Source of the DNA: Streptomyces sp. MMG1121
GTDB lineage: Bacteria > Actinomycetota > Actinomycetes > Streptomycetales > Streptomycetaceae
Length of the DNA stretch: 64,000 nucleotides
NCBI RefSeq assembly: GCF_001280015.1
Contig: NZ_LGDV01000002.1
Location: 62,001-126,000, forward strand
Reading direction: 5' to 3'
The stretch's first letter is position 1; each line of letters starts with the position of its first letter. A program made the position numbers and the translations under genes. Under the pieces are notes generated by a model, which saw nothing but the letters and a program-made list of their open reading frames with translations, had not been told where the DNA came from and did no database searches. This document shows positions 41,960-51,108 of this stretch, one piece after another.

Positions 41960-43642
41960 ATGCTGGAGCTGGAAGCCGACGAGCCGGCCACCGTCGGGCC
42001 CTACCGGCTGCTCGGCCGGCTCGGCTCCGGCGGCATGGGCCGGGTCTATCTCGGCCGCAGCGCGGGTGGCCGGACCGTCGCCGTGAAGACCGTGCATCCG
42101 CACTTCGCGCTGGACGACGAGTTCCGTGCCCGTTTCCGGCGCGAGGTGGCGGCCGCCCGCCGGGTCGGCGGCGCCTGGACCGCGCCGGTCCTGGATGCCG
42201 ACCCGGACGCCCCGGTGCCCTGGGTCGCCACCGCCTACGCGGCCGGCCCGTCCCTCGCGGCGGCCGTCACCGGCACCGGCCGGTTGCCCGCGCACACCGT
42301 ACGGGCCCTTGGCGCGGGCCTCGCCGAGGCGCTCGCGGGCGTCCACGCACTGGGACTCGTCCACCGGGACGTGAAGCCGTCCAACGTCCTGCTGACCCTG
42401 GACGGGCCGCTTCTGATCGACTTCGGCATCGCCCGGGCCACGGACGGTACGGCGTCCCTGACGTCGACCGGCGTGTCGCTCGGCTCCCCCGGCTACATGG
42501 CACCCGAGCAGATCCTCGGCAAGGGGGCCACGGGCGCCTCCGACGTCTTCTCCCTGGGCGCGGTCCTCGTCCACGCCGCCACGGGTGAACCGCCCTTCCG
42601 TGGCGACTTCTCGGCCGCGCTGCTCTACCAGGTCGTACACGAGGAGCCCGAACTCGGCACAATGACCGGTCAGTTGCGGGAACTGGCGGCGACCTGCCTG
42701 GCCAAGGACCCGTCGTCCCGGCCGACCCCACGCGAACTGGCCCATCACCTGGCCCCCGAAGGCGCCGCCCGCCTGATCACGGGCGGCTGGTTGCCGGGCC
42801 CCCTGGTGGAACAGGTCAGCCGCAGCGCCGTACAACTGCTCAATCTGGACACGGGGGAGACGGTGCGCTCAGGGCCGGTGGGGTTCGCCGGCCCTTCGGT
42901 GAGCGGGCCCTCGGAGCGGGGTTCCGGGGAACCGACGTCGCGGCCCGGTGCGTTCGGAGCCCCACCGGTGACGGTTCCGCCCACGGCGCCGCCGCCCGCA
43001 GCGCCTCCCGCCGTACCCGCCCGGCGGGACGCGCCGCCGCACGGCAAGGTCAGTGTCAGCGTGGCCGCCACGGCCACCCAGGCGGAGAGCGGCCGGGGGC
43101 GCAGGGTGAGCTGCACGGTGGCGCTGGCGGTGGCCGGTGCGCTCGCCGTGGCCACCGTGGGGCTGGGCGCCCTGCTGCGGCCGTGGCTGGACGGCGGCCA
43201 CAGCGACGCGGGCAGCCGTGGCAGCGGTACGGCGCACTCCCCGGCGCCCAGCGCCGACCCCGGCGCCACCTCCGGACCGTCCGGACCGGCGTCCGTGCCC
43301 TCCCGCTATCTCGGCACCTGGCAGGGCCGGGCCACAGCACTGGACGGCAACCTGCCCATCGGCACCTTCCGTCTGACCGTCCACCCGGCGGGCGTGGGCG
43401 AGGAGTTGGGACGTCTCGTCCAGACCGACCAGCTCGGCGGGGTGTGCACCGACATCCTCACGCTGAAGCAGGTGACGCCGGCCAGGCTCCTGGTCACCTC
43501 GACGGGCGCCAAGGGCAACCACGAGGGATGCGATCCGTCCCCGCACCAGATCGAGTTGACGCCGGTCGGCGACGACCTGACGTACACGTCCGACAGCCAG
43601 GCGGAGGGCAATCCGGTCTCGCGGATGTCGAAGGCGGGCTGA
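41960..43642 (+). CDS. Membrane Ser/Thr protein kinase
   Basis: A 560-aa Hanks-type kinase. GSGGMGRVYLGRSAGGRTVAVKTVH, LVHRDVKPSNVLL and LIDFGIARATDGT mark the kinase domain (about residues 14-270). A Pro/Ala-rich linker and a transmembrane helix (CTVALAVAGALAVATVGLGALL, about 384-405) follow. The outside domain of about 110 aa (YLGTWQGRATALDGNLP, HPAGVGEELGRLVQTDQLGG, CDPSPHQIELTPVGDDLTY) may be a ligand sensor; it has two cysteines. GGGGGAG stands before the ATG. Confidence 0.92.
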   Translation: MLELEADEPATVGPYRLLGRLGSGGMGRVYLGRSAGGRTVAVKTVHPHFALDDEFRARFRREVAAARRVGGAWTAPVLDADPDAPVPWVATAYAAGPSLAAAVTGTGRLPAHTVRALGAGLAEALAGVHALGLVHRDVKPSNVLLTLDGPLLIDFGIARATDGTASLTSTGVSLGSPGYMAPEQILGKGATGASDVFSLGAVLVHAATGEPPFRGDFSAALLYQVVHEEPELGTMTGQLRELAATCLAKDPSSRPTPRELAHHLAPEGAARLITGGWLPGPLVEQVSRSAVQLLNLDTGETVRSGPVGFAGPSVSGPSERGSGEPTSRPGAFGAPPVTVPPTAPPPAAPPAVPARRDAPPHGKVSVSVAATATQAESGRGRRVSCTVALAVAGALAVATVGLGALLRPWLDGGHSDAGSRGSGTAHSPAPSADPGATSGPSGPASVPSRYLGTWQGRATALDGNLPIGTFRLTVHPAGVGEELGRLVQTDQLGGVCTDILTLKQVTPARLLVTSTGAKGNHEGCDPSPHQIELTPVGDDLTYTSDSQAEGNPVSRMSKAG

Positions 43643-43783
43643 GGGACCGGCATCCGGGTGTCGCTCCGATCCTCTCCTCGTCCACTCGCCCCCGCCACCT
43701 TTCCCGTCCCCGCGGTGATTACTGTGTCCCAGGCCGGCGATCACCGCCGTACGCACGACGGGGAAGGACGGGGTAGTCCCGCC

Positions 43784-46150
43784 ATGGAGACACTGCAGCC
43801 TGACGATCCATCGGAGTTGGGCGGCTATCGCATGCTGCGCAGGCTCGGCGCCGGCGGCATGGGCCGGGTGTACCTGGCCCGTTCACCGGGCGGTCGTACC
43901 GTCGCCGTGAAGGTCGTCCGTCCCGACCTCGCCGCCGACACCGGCTTCCGTGACCGTTTCCGGCACGAGGTCGAGATCGCCCGGGCTGTCTCCGGCCACT
44001 ACACCGCCGCGGTCGTGGCCGCCGACCCCGACGCACCGTTGCCGTGGCTGGCGACGTCGTACGTCCTCGGCCCCGACCTGACCGACGTCGTCGCCGCGCA
44101 CGGCCCGTTGCCCGAACACACCGTGCGGGCGCTGGGCGCGGGCCTCGCGGCCGCCCTCCAGGAGATCCACGCCGCGGGGCTCATCCACCGCGACCTCAAG
44201 CCGTCGAACGTCCTGGTGGCCGCGGACGGCCCCCGCGTCATCGACTTCGGCATCGCCCGGGCGGTGGACGGCAACCGGATGACCCAGACGGGAGTCGTGG
44301 TCGGCTCGCCCGGCTACATGCCCCCGGAGCAGGCGCTGGGCAAGGACGTCGGCCCGGCGGGCGACGTCTTCTCGCTGGGCGCCGTCCTCGCGTTCGCGGC
44401 GACCGGCCGTACCGCCTTCGGCGAGGGAGCCGTCTCGCACGCGGCGCTGCTCTACCAGGTCGTCCACGGCGAACCGGACCTCACCGACACCCCGCGCCCG
44501 CTCCTCGGCCTGATCCGTGCGTGTCTGCAGAAGGACCCCGCCGACCGCCCCACCCCTGCCGAGCTGGCCTCCGCCCTGGTCCCGCAGGGCGTCGAGGGCG
44601 TCCTGAGCGACTGGCTGCCCTCGGCGGTGGCCTCCACGATCGCCACCCACGCGGCCGGCATCCTGGACCTGGAGGCACCGGAGCCGCAGCCGGGCAGGGC
44701 AGCGCCGGGATTCGGCCCGGCACCGGCGATGCCGGGCGCCCAGGGGATGCCTGCGGCGGGACCGGCGGCTGCGGGGTACGGCTACCCGCCCGCGGCCCCC
44801 GCACCGGGCTACGGCTCGCCCGCGGCTCCCGCACCGGGCTACGGTCATTCGCCTGCCGGTCCGTCCGTACCTGCCGCGGGAGCCGGCCCGGAGCCCGCCG
44901 CCGTGCGGCTCGGCAGCGCCGGTCCCGAGACCGCCCCGACCCGCCGCCGCGCCCTCTCCCTCGCCCTCGGCGGTGCCGTCGCCGTCGCGGCCGTCGGCGG
45001 AGGGACGGCCTGGTGGTTCGGGCGGGGCGGCGGCGCCGGCGGCGTGGGGACCGACGGCAAGCGCCACGACGGAGCCTCGGCCGAGCCCGCCGCCGACGAC
45101 TTCACCACCCCGCCGGCCGGCGTCGCCCCGCAGCCCCTGTGGCGCCAGAGTGTGTCGAGCGACGACGTCAGCATGGAGGTGCCGCTCCTCACCTACGACG
45201 GTCTGCTGCTGGTCAGCGGTGATCCGCTGGTGGCGTACGACGTGAAGACGGGGAAGAAGCGCTGGTCCAAGCCGGACGTCTGCCGTGTCGCCGCCCAGCT
45301 GTTCTGCCACGACGGCAAGCTGTTCCTGATGGACGGCGAATACGACGGCATCCTGATCGCCTACGACATCAAGACCGGCCAGGAGGTCTGGCGCAGTCGG
45401 CTGGACAAGCAGGTGGACATCCAGCGCACGATCGGGATCGACGACGAGAACGTCTACGTCACCCTGTCCGAGTCCGGCGAATCGAAGAGCGCCACCGAGT
45501 ACCGCACGGCCATCGCCGCGATCAGCCACACCACGGGGAAGACGGTGTGGCTGCAGAAGCGCGACTGGGGCACCGACGAGTACGAGGTCCAGGGAGCCGT
45601 CTACGGCAAGCGTCTTCTCTACACCGACTCCCGCTACAACCTCACCGTGCGCGACACCGCCACCGGCCGGCAGCTGTGGACCAAGAAGATCGGGGACAAG
45701 TGGAGCTGGATCCCCACGGTCGCGGACGGGCTCGTCTTCCTGCCGGGTGAGCAACTGACGGCCGTGGACGTCGAGACGGGCGACACCCGCTGGACCCTGT
45801 CCGCCAACGGGCGGCGCAGCTTCTACAACCCGACCGTCATCGACGGTGTGCTCTACGTCGGAGACTTCGACCGGGGCGTCTGGGCGGTCGACCTCAAGAC
45901 ACGGAAACGGCTGTGGCTCTGCGACCAGCCCAACAGGGGAGCGCAGACCTTCGTGAAGTCCGGGACGACGCTGTACGGGGCCGGTGACGAGCTGGCCGGC
46001 GGCGTCGCCGCCATCGACGCCCGTACCGGCAGGATCCGCTGGACCTTCGCCGACACGGACGAAGCCACCGGCACCTGGCAGATCGCCCTCGCCGGAGACC
46101 GGTTGATGGTGGCGAACGGGCCGCAGATCTATGGCATGCCGGCCGTGTGA
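43784..46150 (+). CDS. Ser/Thr protein kinase with PQQ-type beta-propeller sensor
   Basis: A 788-aa kinase. The kinase domain (about 14-275) has GAGGMGRVYLARSPGGRTVAVKVV, LIHRDLKPSNVLV and VIDFGIARAVDGN. A Pro/Gly linker has APAPGYGSPA repeats. One transmembrane helix is near 395-412 (ALSLALGGAVAVAAVGGG). The outside half (about 440-788) contains repeated PQQ-like blades such as LVAYDVKTGKKRWSKP, LIAYDIKTGQEVWRSRL, TAVDVETGDTRWTLSA and WAVDLKTRKRLWLCD, and should fold as a propeller. ATG 43784 is chosen because it directly precedes the kinase domain. It is 141 bases after the previous kinase; the two probably arose by duplication and acquired different sensors. Confidence 0.92.
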   Translation: METLQPDDPSELGGYRMLRRLGAGGMGRVYLARSPGGRTVAVKVVRPDLAADTGFRDRFRHEVEIARAVSGHYTAAVVAADPDAPLPWLATSYVLGPDLTDVVAAHGPLPEHTVRALGAGLAAALQEIHAAGLIHRDLKPSNVLVAADGPRVIDFGIARAVDGNRMTQTGVVVGSPGYMPPEQALGKDVGPAGDVFSLGAVLAFAATGRTAFGEGAVSHAALLYQVVHGEPDLTDTPRPLLGLIRACLQKDPADRPTPAELASALVPQGVEGVLSDWLPSAVASTIATHAAGILDLEAPEPQPGRAAPGFGPAPAMPGAQGMPAAGPAAAGYGYPPAAPAPGYGSPAAPAPGYGHSPAGPSVPAAGAGPEPAAVRLGSAGPETAPTRRRALSLALGGAVAVAAVGGGTAWWFGRGGGAGGVGTDGKRHDGASAEPAADDFTTPPAGVAPQPLWRQSVSSDDVSMEVPLLTYDGLLLVSGDPLVAYDVKTGKKRWSKPDVCRVAAQLFCHDGKLFLMDGEYDGILIAYDIKTGQEVWRSRLDKQVDIQRTIGIDDENVYVTLSESGESKSATEYRTAIAAISHTTGKTVWLQKRDWGTDEYEVQGAVYGKRLLYTDSRYNLTVRDTATGRQLWTKKIGDKWSWIPTVADGLVFLPGEQLTAVDVETGDTRWTLSANGRRSFYNPTVIDGVLYVGDFDRGVWAVDLKTRKRLWLCDQPNRGAQTFVKSGTTLYGAGDELAGGVAAIDARTGRIRWTFADTDEATGTWQIALAGDRLMVANGPQIYGMPAV

Positions 46151-46209
46151 GGGCGGGAACCTCGGTGGGCCCGCTGCCCGGCGGCACGGGCTGAAGGGAG
46201 GCAGTACGG

Positions 46210-47070
46210 GTGCAGATCGCCCAGATCCGGGTGAGTGACGTGCCGCTGTGGGCCGTCGCCGCGCTGTGGGGCGCGGCGGCAGGAGGGCTGCTGCCCAGGG
46301 CCGCGTACCGCTTCGCCGTCCCGGCGGGGGAGCGCTGGCGAGATCAGTGCTCGCGGGGTCACGCGCTCCGGGGCTGGCTCGGACCGGCGCGCTGCGGGGA
46401 GTGCGCGCGGGGTGGCGCACGAGGTGGCGCGCGGGGTGGTGCACAAGGTGGCGCGCGTCTTTCCGCGCCGCGGTACGCGGCCGAGTCGTCGCATGCGCGT
46501 CCTGCCACGCCGGCCGCCACCGCGACGGCGGCTCCCTCCGGCCCTCTCCTCTCCATCGCCACCGCCCTGACCTGCGCCGCCCTCGCCGCCGCCACCGGCA
46601 CCCGGCCGGAACTCGCGGTCTGGCTGCTGCTCGCGCCCGTCGGGGTACTGCTGGCCGCGATCGACTTCCGGGTGCAGCGGCTGCCCGACCCGCTGACCCT
46701 GCCGCTCGCAGCGGCCGCCCTCGTCCTGCTGTGCCCCGCCGCCTTGCTGCCCGAGCACGCCGGCCACTGGCTCGGCGCGCTGTACGGAGCCCTGGCGCTC
46801 GGCGCCGGCTATTTCGTGCTCTTCCTCGTCAACCCGGCCGGCATGGGCTTCGGCGATGTGAAACTGGCCGTCGGCATGGGCGCGGTACTCGGCTGGTACG
46901 GCTGGTCCACGCTCCTGCTCGGCGCCTTCGCCGGTTTCCTGCTCGGCGCGTTGTACGGCGGTGCGCTCGTCGTCGCCCGGCGCGCGGGGCGCAGGACGGC
47001 GATACCGTTCGGCCCGTTCCTGCTGGCCGGGGCCCTCGCCGGGCTGCTGATCGGCGCGTACGCGGCCTGA
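46210..47070 (+). CDS. Prepilin peptidase (A24 family) with low-complexity insert
   Basis: A 286-aa polytopic membrane protease. The two catalytic Asp motifs are AAIDFRVQRLPDPLTLP and GMGFGDVKLAVGMG (GxGD). The N-terminal part has a CxxC-like cytosolic loop (CSRGHALRGW, ARCGEC), followed by four 4-residue repeats GGAR/GGAR/GGAQ/GGAR at residues 68-83. A24 peptidases mature pilins or pseudopilins. No pilin or secretion gene is in this window, so its client lies elsewhere. GTG start. Confidence 0.88.
   Translation: MQIAQIRVSDVPLWAVAALWGAAAGGLLPRAAYRFAVPAGERWRDQCSRGHALRGWLGPARCGECARGGARGGARGGAQGGARLSAPRYAAESSHARPATPAATATAAPSGPLLSIATALTCAALAAATGTRPELAVWLLLAPVGVLLAAIDFRVQRLPDPLTLPLAAAALVLLCPAALLPEHAGHWLGALYGALALGAGYFVLFLVNPAGMGFGDVKLAVGMGAVLGWYGWSTLLLGAFAGFLLGALYGGALVVARRAGRRTAIPFGPFLLAGALAGLLIGAYAA
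46411..46458 (+). repeat. Four tandem 12-bp units in the prepilin peptidase gene
   Basis: Units start at 46411, 46423, 46435 and 46447, each encoding Gly-Gly-Ala-Arg or Gln, in a cytosolic loop. Likely to vary in number between strains by slippage. Confidence 0.75.
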
Positions 47071-47142
47071 CGTCTGCCGGGCGGAACGCCTGGCGTAGGC
47101 TGGCCCGGTCTGTCCACAACCCTTGACGAAAGGGACGCCCTG

Positions 47143-48342
47143 GTGACCGAGAAGGCCGACCTCCAGTCTGTCCTCGACCGTGCCGCCGCCGGTGGGCGGA
47201 TCACTCCCGAAGAGGCCCTCGTCCTCTACCGGGACGCCCCGCTGCACGCGCTGGGCGCCGCCGCCGACGCCGTACGCCGCCGTAAGTACGCGGGCATCGA
47301 GCACATCGCGACGTACATCATCGAGCGCAACATCAACTACACGAACGTGTGCGTCACGGCGTGCAAGTTCTGCGCCTTCTACGCGGCCCCCAAGGACACC
47401 GCCAAGGGCTGGACCCGCGACCTCGACGACATCCTGCGCCGCTGCGCCGAGACCGTCGAGCTGGGCGGCACCCAGATCATGTTCCAGGGCGGTCACCACC
47501 CGGACTACGGCGTCGAGTACTACGAGAAGCACTTCAAGGCCATCAAGGACGCCTTCCCGCAGCTGGTGATCCACTCGCTGGGCGCCTCCGAGGTCGAGCA
47601 CATGGCCCGGATCAGTGGTGTGTCGGTCGAGGAGGCCATCACCCGGATCCACGAGGCGGGCCTCGACTCCTTCGCCGGCGCCGGCGCGGAACTGCTCCCC
47701 GAGCGCCCCCGCAAGGCCATCGCGCCCCTCAAGGAGAGCGGCGAGCGCTGGCTGGAGATCATGGAGACCGCGCACAAGCTGGGCGTGGAGTCCACCTCCA
47801 CCATGCTGATGGGCACCGGCGAGACCAACGCCGAGCGCATCGAGCACCTGCGGATGATCCGGGACGTCCAGGACCGCACGGGCGGCTTCCGCGCGTTCAT
47901 CCCGTACACCTACCAGCCCGAGAACAACCATCTGAAGGGCCGTACCCAGGCCACGCTCTTCGAGTACCTGCGGATGATCGCCATCGCCCGGCTGTTCATG
48001 GACAACATCCAGCACATCCAGGGCTCGTGGCTCACCACCGGCAAGGAGGTCGGCCAACTGTCGCTGCACTACGGCGCGGACGACCTCGGCTCGATCATGC
48101 TGGAGGAGAACGTGGTCTCCTCGGCCGGCGCCAAGCACCGCTCCAACCGCCTGGAGATCATCGACCTGATCCGCAAGGCGGGCCGTGTTCCGGCGCAGCG
48201 CGCCACGACGTACGAGCACCTCGTCGTGCACGACGACCCGGCGAACGACCCCCTCGACGACCGCGTGGTCTCCCACATCTCCTCCACGGCCATCGAGGGC
48301 GGCACCGCCCACCCCGAGCTGAAGCTGCTGACGTCCAACTGA
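47143..48342 (+). CDS. mqnC: Cyclic dehypoxanthinyl futalosine synthase (radical SAM)
   Basis: A 399-aa radical SAM enzyme that cyclises dehypoxanthinyl futalosine. The cluster site is C70-x3-C74-x2-C77 in CVTACKFCAFY. HIATYIIERNINYTNVC, ELGGTQIMFQGGHHPDYGVEYYE, GAGAELLPERPRKAIAPLK and QLSLHYGADDLGSIMLEENVVSSAGA are clear signatures. GTG start. The next gene begins 7 bases after the stop. Confidence 0.96.
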   Translation: MTEKADLQSVLDRAAAGGRITPEEALVLYRDAPLHALGAAADAVRRRKYAGIEHIATYIIERNINYTNVCVTACKFCAFYAAPKDTAKGWTRDLDDILRRCAETVELGGTQIMFQGGHHPDYGVEYYEKHFKAIKDAFPQLVIHSLGASEVEHMARISGVSVEEAITRIHEAGLDSFAGAGAELLPERPRKAIAPLKESGERWLEIMETAHKLGVESTSTMLMGTGETNAERIEHLRMIRDVQDRTGGFRAFIPYTYQPENNHLKGRTQATLFEYLRMIAIARLFMDNIQHIQGSWLTTGKEVGQLSLHYGADDLGSIMLEENVVSSAGAKHRSNRLEIIDLIRKAGRVPAQRATTYEHLVVHDDPANDPLDDRVVSHISSTAIEGGTAHPELKLLTSN

Positions 48343-48349
48343 CGCCGCC

Positions 48350-48955
48350 GTGCTGACGATTCACGCCGACTCCAGGGGCGATGCCGTCGCCGTCGAGGGC
48401 GAGCTGGTCGCGGCCGTCGGGTCCCTGGAGGAGCTGGCCGCCGGGTACCCGCACGCGCGCGTGCGTACCTGGCCCGGCATCCTCACGCCCGGTCTCGTCA
48501 ACGCCCACGGCACGGAGCTGCTGGAGGAGGCGTACCACCCGGACCCCCGGGAGGCCGACGACCTCGGCACGGAGCCGCTGACCGGCGACGCGCTCATCGC
48601 GCTCGCGCTGGACGACACCCGCTGGGGCGCGAGCGCCCGGCGTGGGGTGCAGCGGATGCTGGCGCACGGCACGGTCGCGGCCGCCTGCGATCCCTTGCGC
48701 AACCGCGCCGTTCGGGACGCCGTCCAGCGCACCGGACTGGTGGTCACCGGCCGCGCCCGCCGCCCGGCCGGTATCCCGTCCCTCGACCCGTTCGCCGCCG
48801 GGGTCGCGGTGGCGTCCGTGCCCGCACCCGTCCGCGGCTCGGCCGCCCGCTTCGCCGTCTTCGACGTTCGCGACGAGGCGGAGCTGGCCGAGCGGGGAGC
48901 GGGGACGTGCGTGGCGACGGTGCTGGCGGGCCGCTTGGTCTTCCGCCGCCGCTGA
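48350..48955 (+). CDS. Imidazolonepropionase-like composite-domain protein, degenerate amidohydrolase
   Basis: A 201-aa protein 7 bases after mqnC. It starts like an amidohydrolase: LTIHADSRGDAVAVEGELVAAVGSLEEL, then RTWPGILTPGLVNAHGTELLEEAYHP, where working enzymes have AHxH. The first metal histidine pair is therefore broken, and the central barrel is reduced: after MLAHGTVAAACDP the protein runs straight into a C-terminal composite-domain strand set ending GTCVATVLAGRLVFRRR. Normal family length is about 400 aa. It is probably not a deaminase, even though the futalosine route uses an amidohydrolase-type deaminase. GTG start at 48350. Confidence 0.75.
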   Translation: MLTIHADSRGDAVAVEGELVAAVGSLEELAAGYPHARVRTWPGILTPGLVNAHGTELLEEAYHPDPREADDLGTEPLTGDALIALALDDTRWGASARRGVQRMLAHGTVAAACDPLRNRAVRDAVQRTGLVVTGRARRPAGIPSLDPFAAGVAVASVPAPVRGSAARFAVFDVRDEAELAERGAGTCVATVLAGRLVFRRR

Positions 48956-48967
48956 CCCCTCGGGGCG

Positions 48968-49002
48968 CCGCTTCGGGCGGCTGCGGCGGCCGCCCGAAGC
49001 GG
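48968..49002. terminator. Strong bidirectional hairpin
   Basis: CCGCTTCGGGCGGC (48968-48981) pairs perfectly with GCCGCCCGAAGCGG (48989-49002) around a 7-base loop, between convergent reading frames. Confidence 0.85.
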
Positions 49003-49008
49003 CCTGCC

Positions 49009-49386
49009 TCAGCCGGCGAAAGCCTTGCCGAACGCTCCCGAACTCTGGTGCACCCCGCTGCAGTTGGTCGCGGCGTCGTCGGACGTGGAGTCGTCGTCCT
49101 CGCACTGCCGGTCGCGGAAGGAGGACCACATCGACACCCAGGCGATCTCCTTCTCCTTCGCGAACGTCCGCACCTGCGCCGCGTCGGAGAGCGTGAACGT
49201 CTCCCGGGCCACGTCGTTGACCCCGATCATCGCGGTGAGCGCGATGCCCCGCCACGCGCCCGCGTCAGACAGCCCGAAGACCTTCTTCAGCTGGGCGTGC
49301 GCGGCCCCGGCGGAGGTGATGGCGTACTCGCCCATGTCCCCGGTGTACGACTCGCCGTAGTTCATGGTCATCAGGTTGGGCACTCG
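49009..49386 (-). pseudogene. C-terminal fragment of a GH18-type chitinase-like protein
   Basis: About 125 codons. The start [15 protein letters not shown] matches an internal strand of family 18 glycosidases (LMTMDYG-type), followed by [66 protein letters not shown] and a C-terminal end with Cys. The whole N-terminal half, signal peptide and DxxDxDxE active site are missing; homology stops at about 49386. Immediately beyond, on the other strand, another broken gene begins. Confidence 0.8.
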
Positions 49387-50403
49387 CGCTGATCAGGGTC
49401 GTCACGTACCACACCTTCGGCTGGGCCTGGTGCGGCATGGCCTTCCCCTCGATGGGCATCATGTTCGCCCTGGCCGGCACCCTGATGGCCAAGTCCCTGG
49501 AACGCCCGGCGCTGAAGGTCGTGCAGAGCAGACTCAGAAGACTCCTGCCGCCCTTCTGGTTCTGGGGCCTCTTCGTCGTCCTCGCGATGCTGGTCCACGA
49601 CTGGATGCCCGGCTGGCAGATCGTCTACTGGGTCGTCCCGCTCGGCGATCCCCCGGGCAACGCGTGGGGCGAGCAGGCCTGGGAGATCCTCTGGTACCTG
49701 CGCACGTACCTCTGGTTCGTCCTGCTCTCCCCGGCCCTGCTGTGGATCTTCCGCAGGTCCCGCGTCCCGGTCCTGCTCCTGTCGCTCGCCCCGATCCTGG
49801 TGCTGACCTTCCTCTGGCCGGGCCCGGCGGGCCGCTTCGGCAGCGCCCTGTGGGACCTGTCGACATACCTCTTCTGCTGGATCCTCGGCTTCGCCCACCG
49901 CGACGGCCCGCTCCGGCGGACGAAACCGGCCCCGGCACTCCTGCTCTCCCTCGCGGCGATGGTCTACGGCGCCTGGTACGCCTTCTCGCACCAGGCCGAC
50001 TTCGGCACCTACGACCTCGACGAGAACCCCCTCGCGCAGGCCTTCTGGTCGGCCGGCTTCGTCCTGCTGCTGATGTGGGCGAAGGCGTACTTCCGTATCG
50101 ACTTCGCCTGGCTGACCCGCTTCCGGCGCCTCGACCGCACGGTGACGATCTTCAACGCGCGCGGTGACGATCTACCTCTGGCACGAGATCGCCCTGATCC
50201 TCGCCGTCCCGCTGATCGACCGGTTCTGGAACGTGCCCGCCTTCGAGACGTACCTGCCGCTGGACAGCCAGTGGTTCATGTTCGGCATCGGCTGGATCCT
50301 GATCGCCGCATTCGTCCTGGCGTGCGGCTGGGTGGAGGACGTGGCCGCCGGGAAGAAGCCGCGACTGATCCCGGGAGGCCCTGCTGCAACAATGGGCGGG
50401 TGA
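49387..50403 (+). pseudogene. Broken acyltransferase 3 family gene (5' truncated, frameshifted)
   Basis: A membrane acyltransferase of the Acyl_transf_3 type. Readable frame starts without a start codon at about 49387 ([15 protein letters not shown]) and continues through [24 protein letters not shown] and about eight hydrophobic helices to TIFNAR near 50160. There the frame is lost and continues in another frame as [21 protein letters not shown] and on to the TGA at 50401. The break falls in a GCGCGC run and fits loss of two bases. The first roughly 30 codons, with the usual catalytic His region, are missing where the chitinase fragment abuts. The remaining end overlaps the menG start. Confidence 0.8.
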
Positions 50404-51095
50404 CCCGCGCTTCCCTGAACAAGCAGCCGCACGAAGTCGCCTCGATGTTCGACGACGTGGCGGAACGGTACGACCTGACGAACGACGTGCTGTCGCTCGG
50501 CCAGGACCGGCGCTGGCGCAAGGAGGTGGCGAAGGCGGTCGACGCGCGCCCCGCGCAGAAGATCCTCGACCTCGCGGCCGGTACGGCCACCTCCTCGCTG
50601 CCTTTCGCGCAGAGCGGCGCGTACGTCGTCCCCTGCGACTTCTCCGTCGGGATGCTCCGGGCCGGCAAGAAGAAGCACGCCTGGCTGCCGTTCACGGCCG
50701 GGGACGCCACGAAGCTGCCGTTCAAGGACGACACCTTCGACGCCGTGACGATCTCCTTCGGGCTGCGCAACGTCCAGGACACGGACGTGGCGCTGCGGGA
50801 GATGTACCGGGTGACCCGCCCCGGCGGCCGCGTGGTGATCTGCGAGTTCTCGACCCCGACGTGGACGCCCTTCCGCACCGTCTACACCGAGTACCTGATG
50901 CGGGCCCTGCCGCCGGTCGCGCGTGCGGTGTCCTCCAACCCGGACGCGTACGTCTACCTCGCCGAGTCCATCCGCGCCTGGCCCGACCAGCCCGCCCTCG
51001 CCGAACGGCTGCGCAAGGCGGGCTGGTCGAAGGTGGCCTGGCGCAACCTCACCGGCGGCGTGGTCGCGCTGCACCGGGGCTTCAAGGAGAGCTGA
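50400..51095 (+). CDS. menG: Demethylmenaquinone methyltransferase
   Basis: A 231-aa UbiE/MenG methyltransferase, the last ring-methylation step of menaquinone synthesis. [31 protein letters not shown] is the UbiE signature, [16 protein letters not shown] is SAM motif I, and [31 protein letters not shown] motif III. GTG start at 50400 overlaps the end of the decayed acyltransferase. It works downstream of the mqn genes. Confidence 0.95.
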   Translation: MTRASLNKQPHEVASMFDDVAERYDLTNDVLSLGQDRRWRKEVAKAVDARPAQKILDLAAGTATSSLPFAQSGAYVVPCDFSVGMLRAGKKKHAWLPFTAGDATKLPFKDDTFDAVTISFGLRNVQDTDVALREMYRVTRPGGRVVICEFSTPTWTPFRTVYTEYLMRALPPVARAVSSNPDAYVYLAESIRAWPDQPALAERLRKAGWSKVAWRNLTGGVVALHRGFKES

Positions 51096-51108
51096 GCCCC
51101 GGCAGGGC

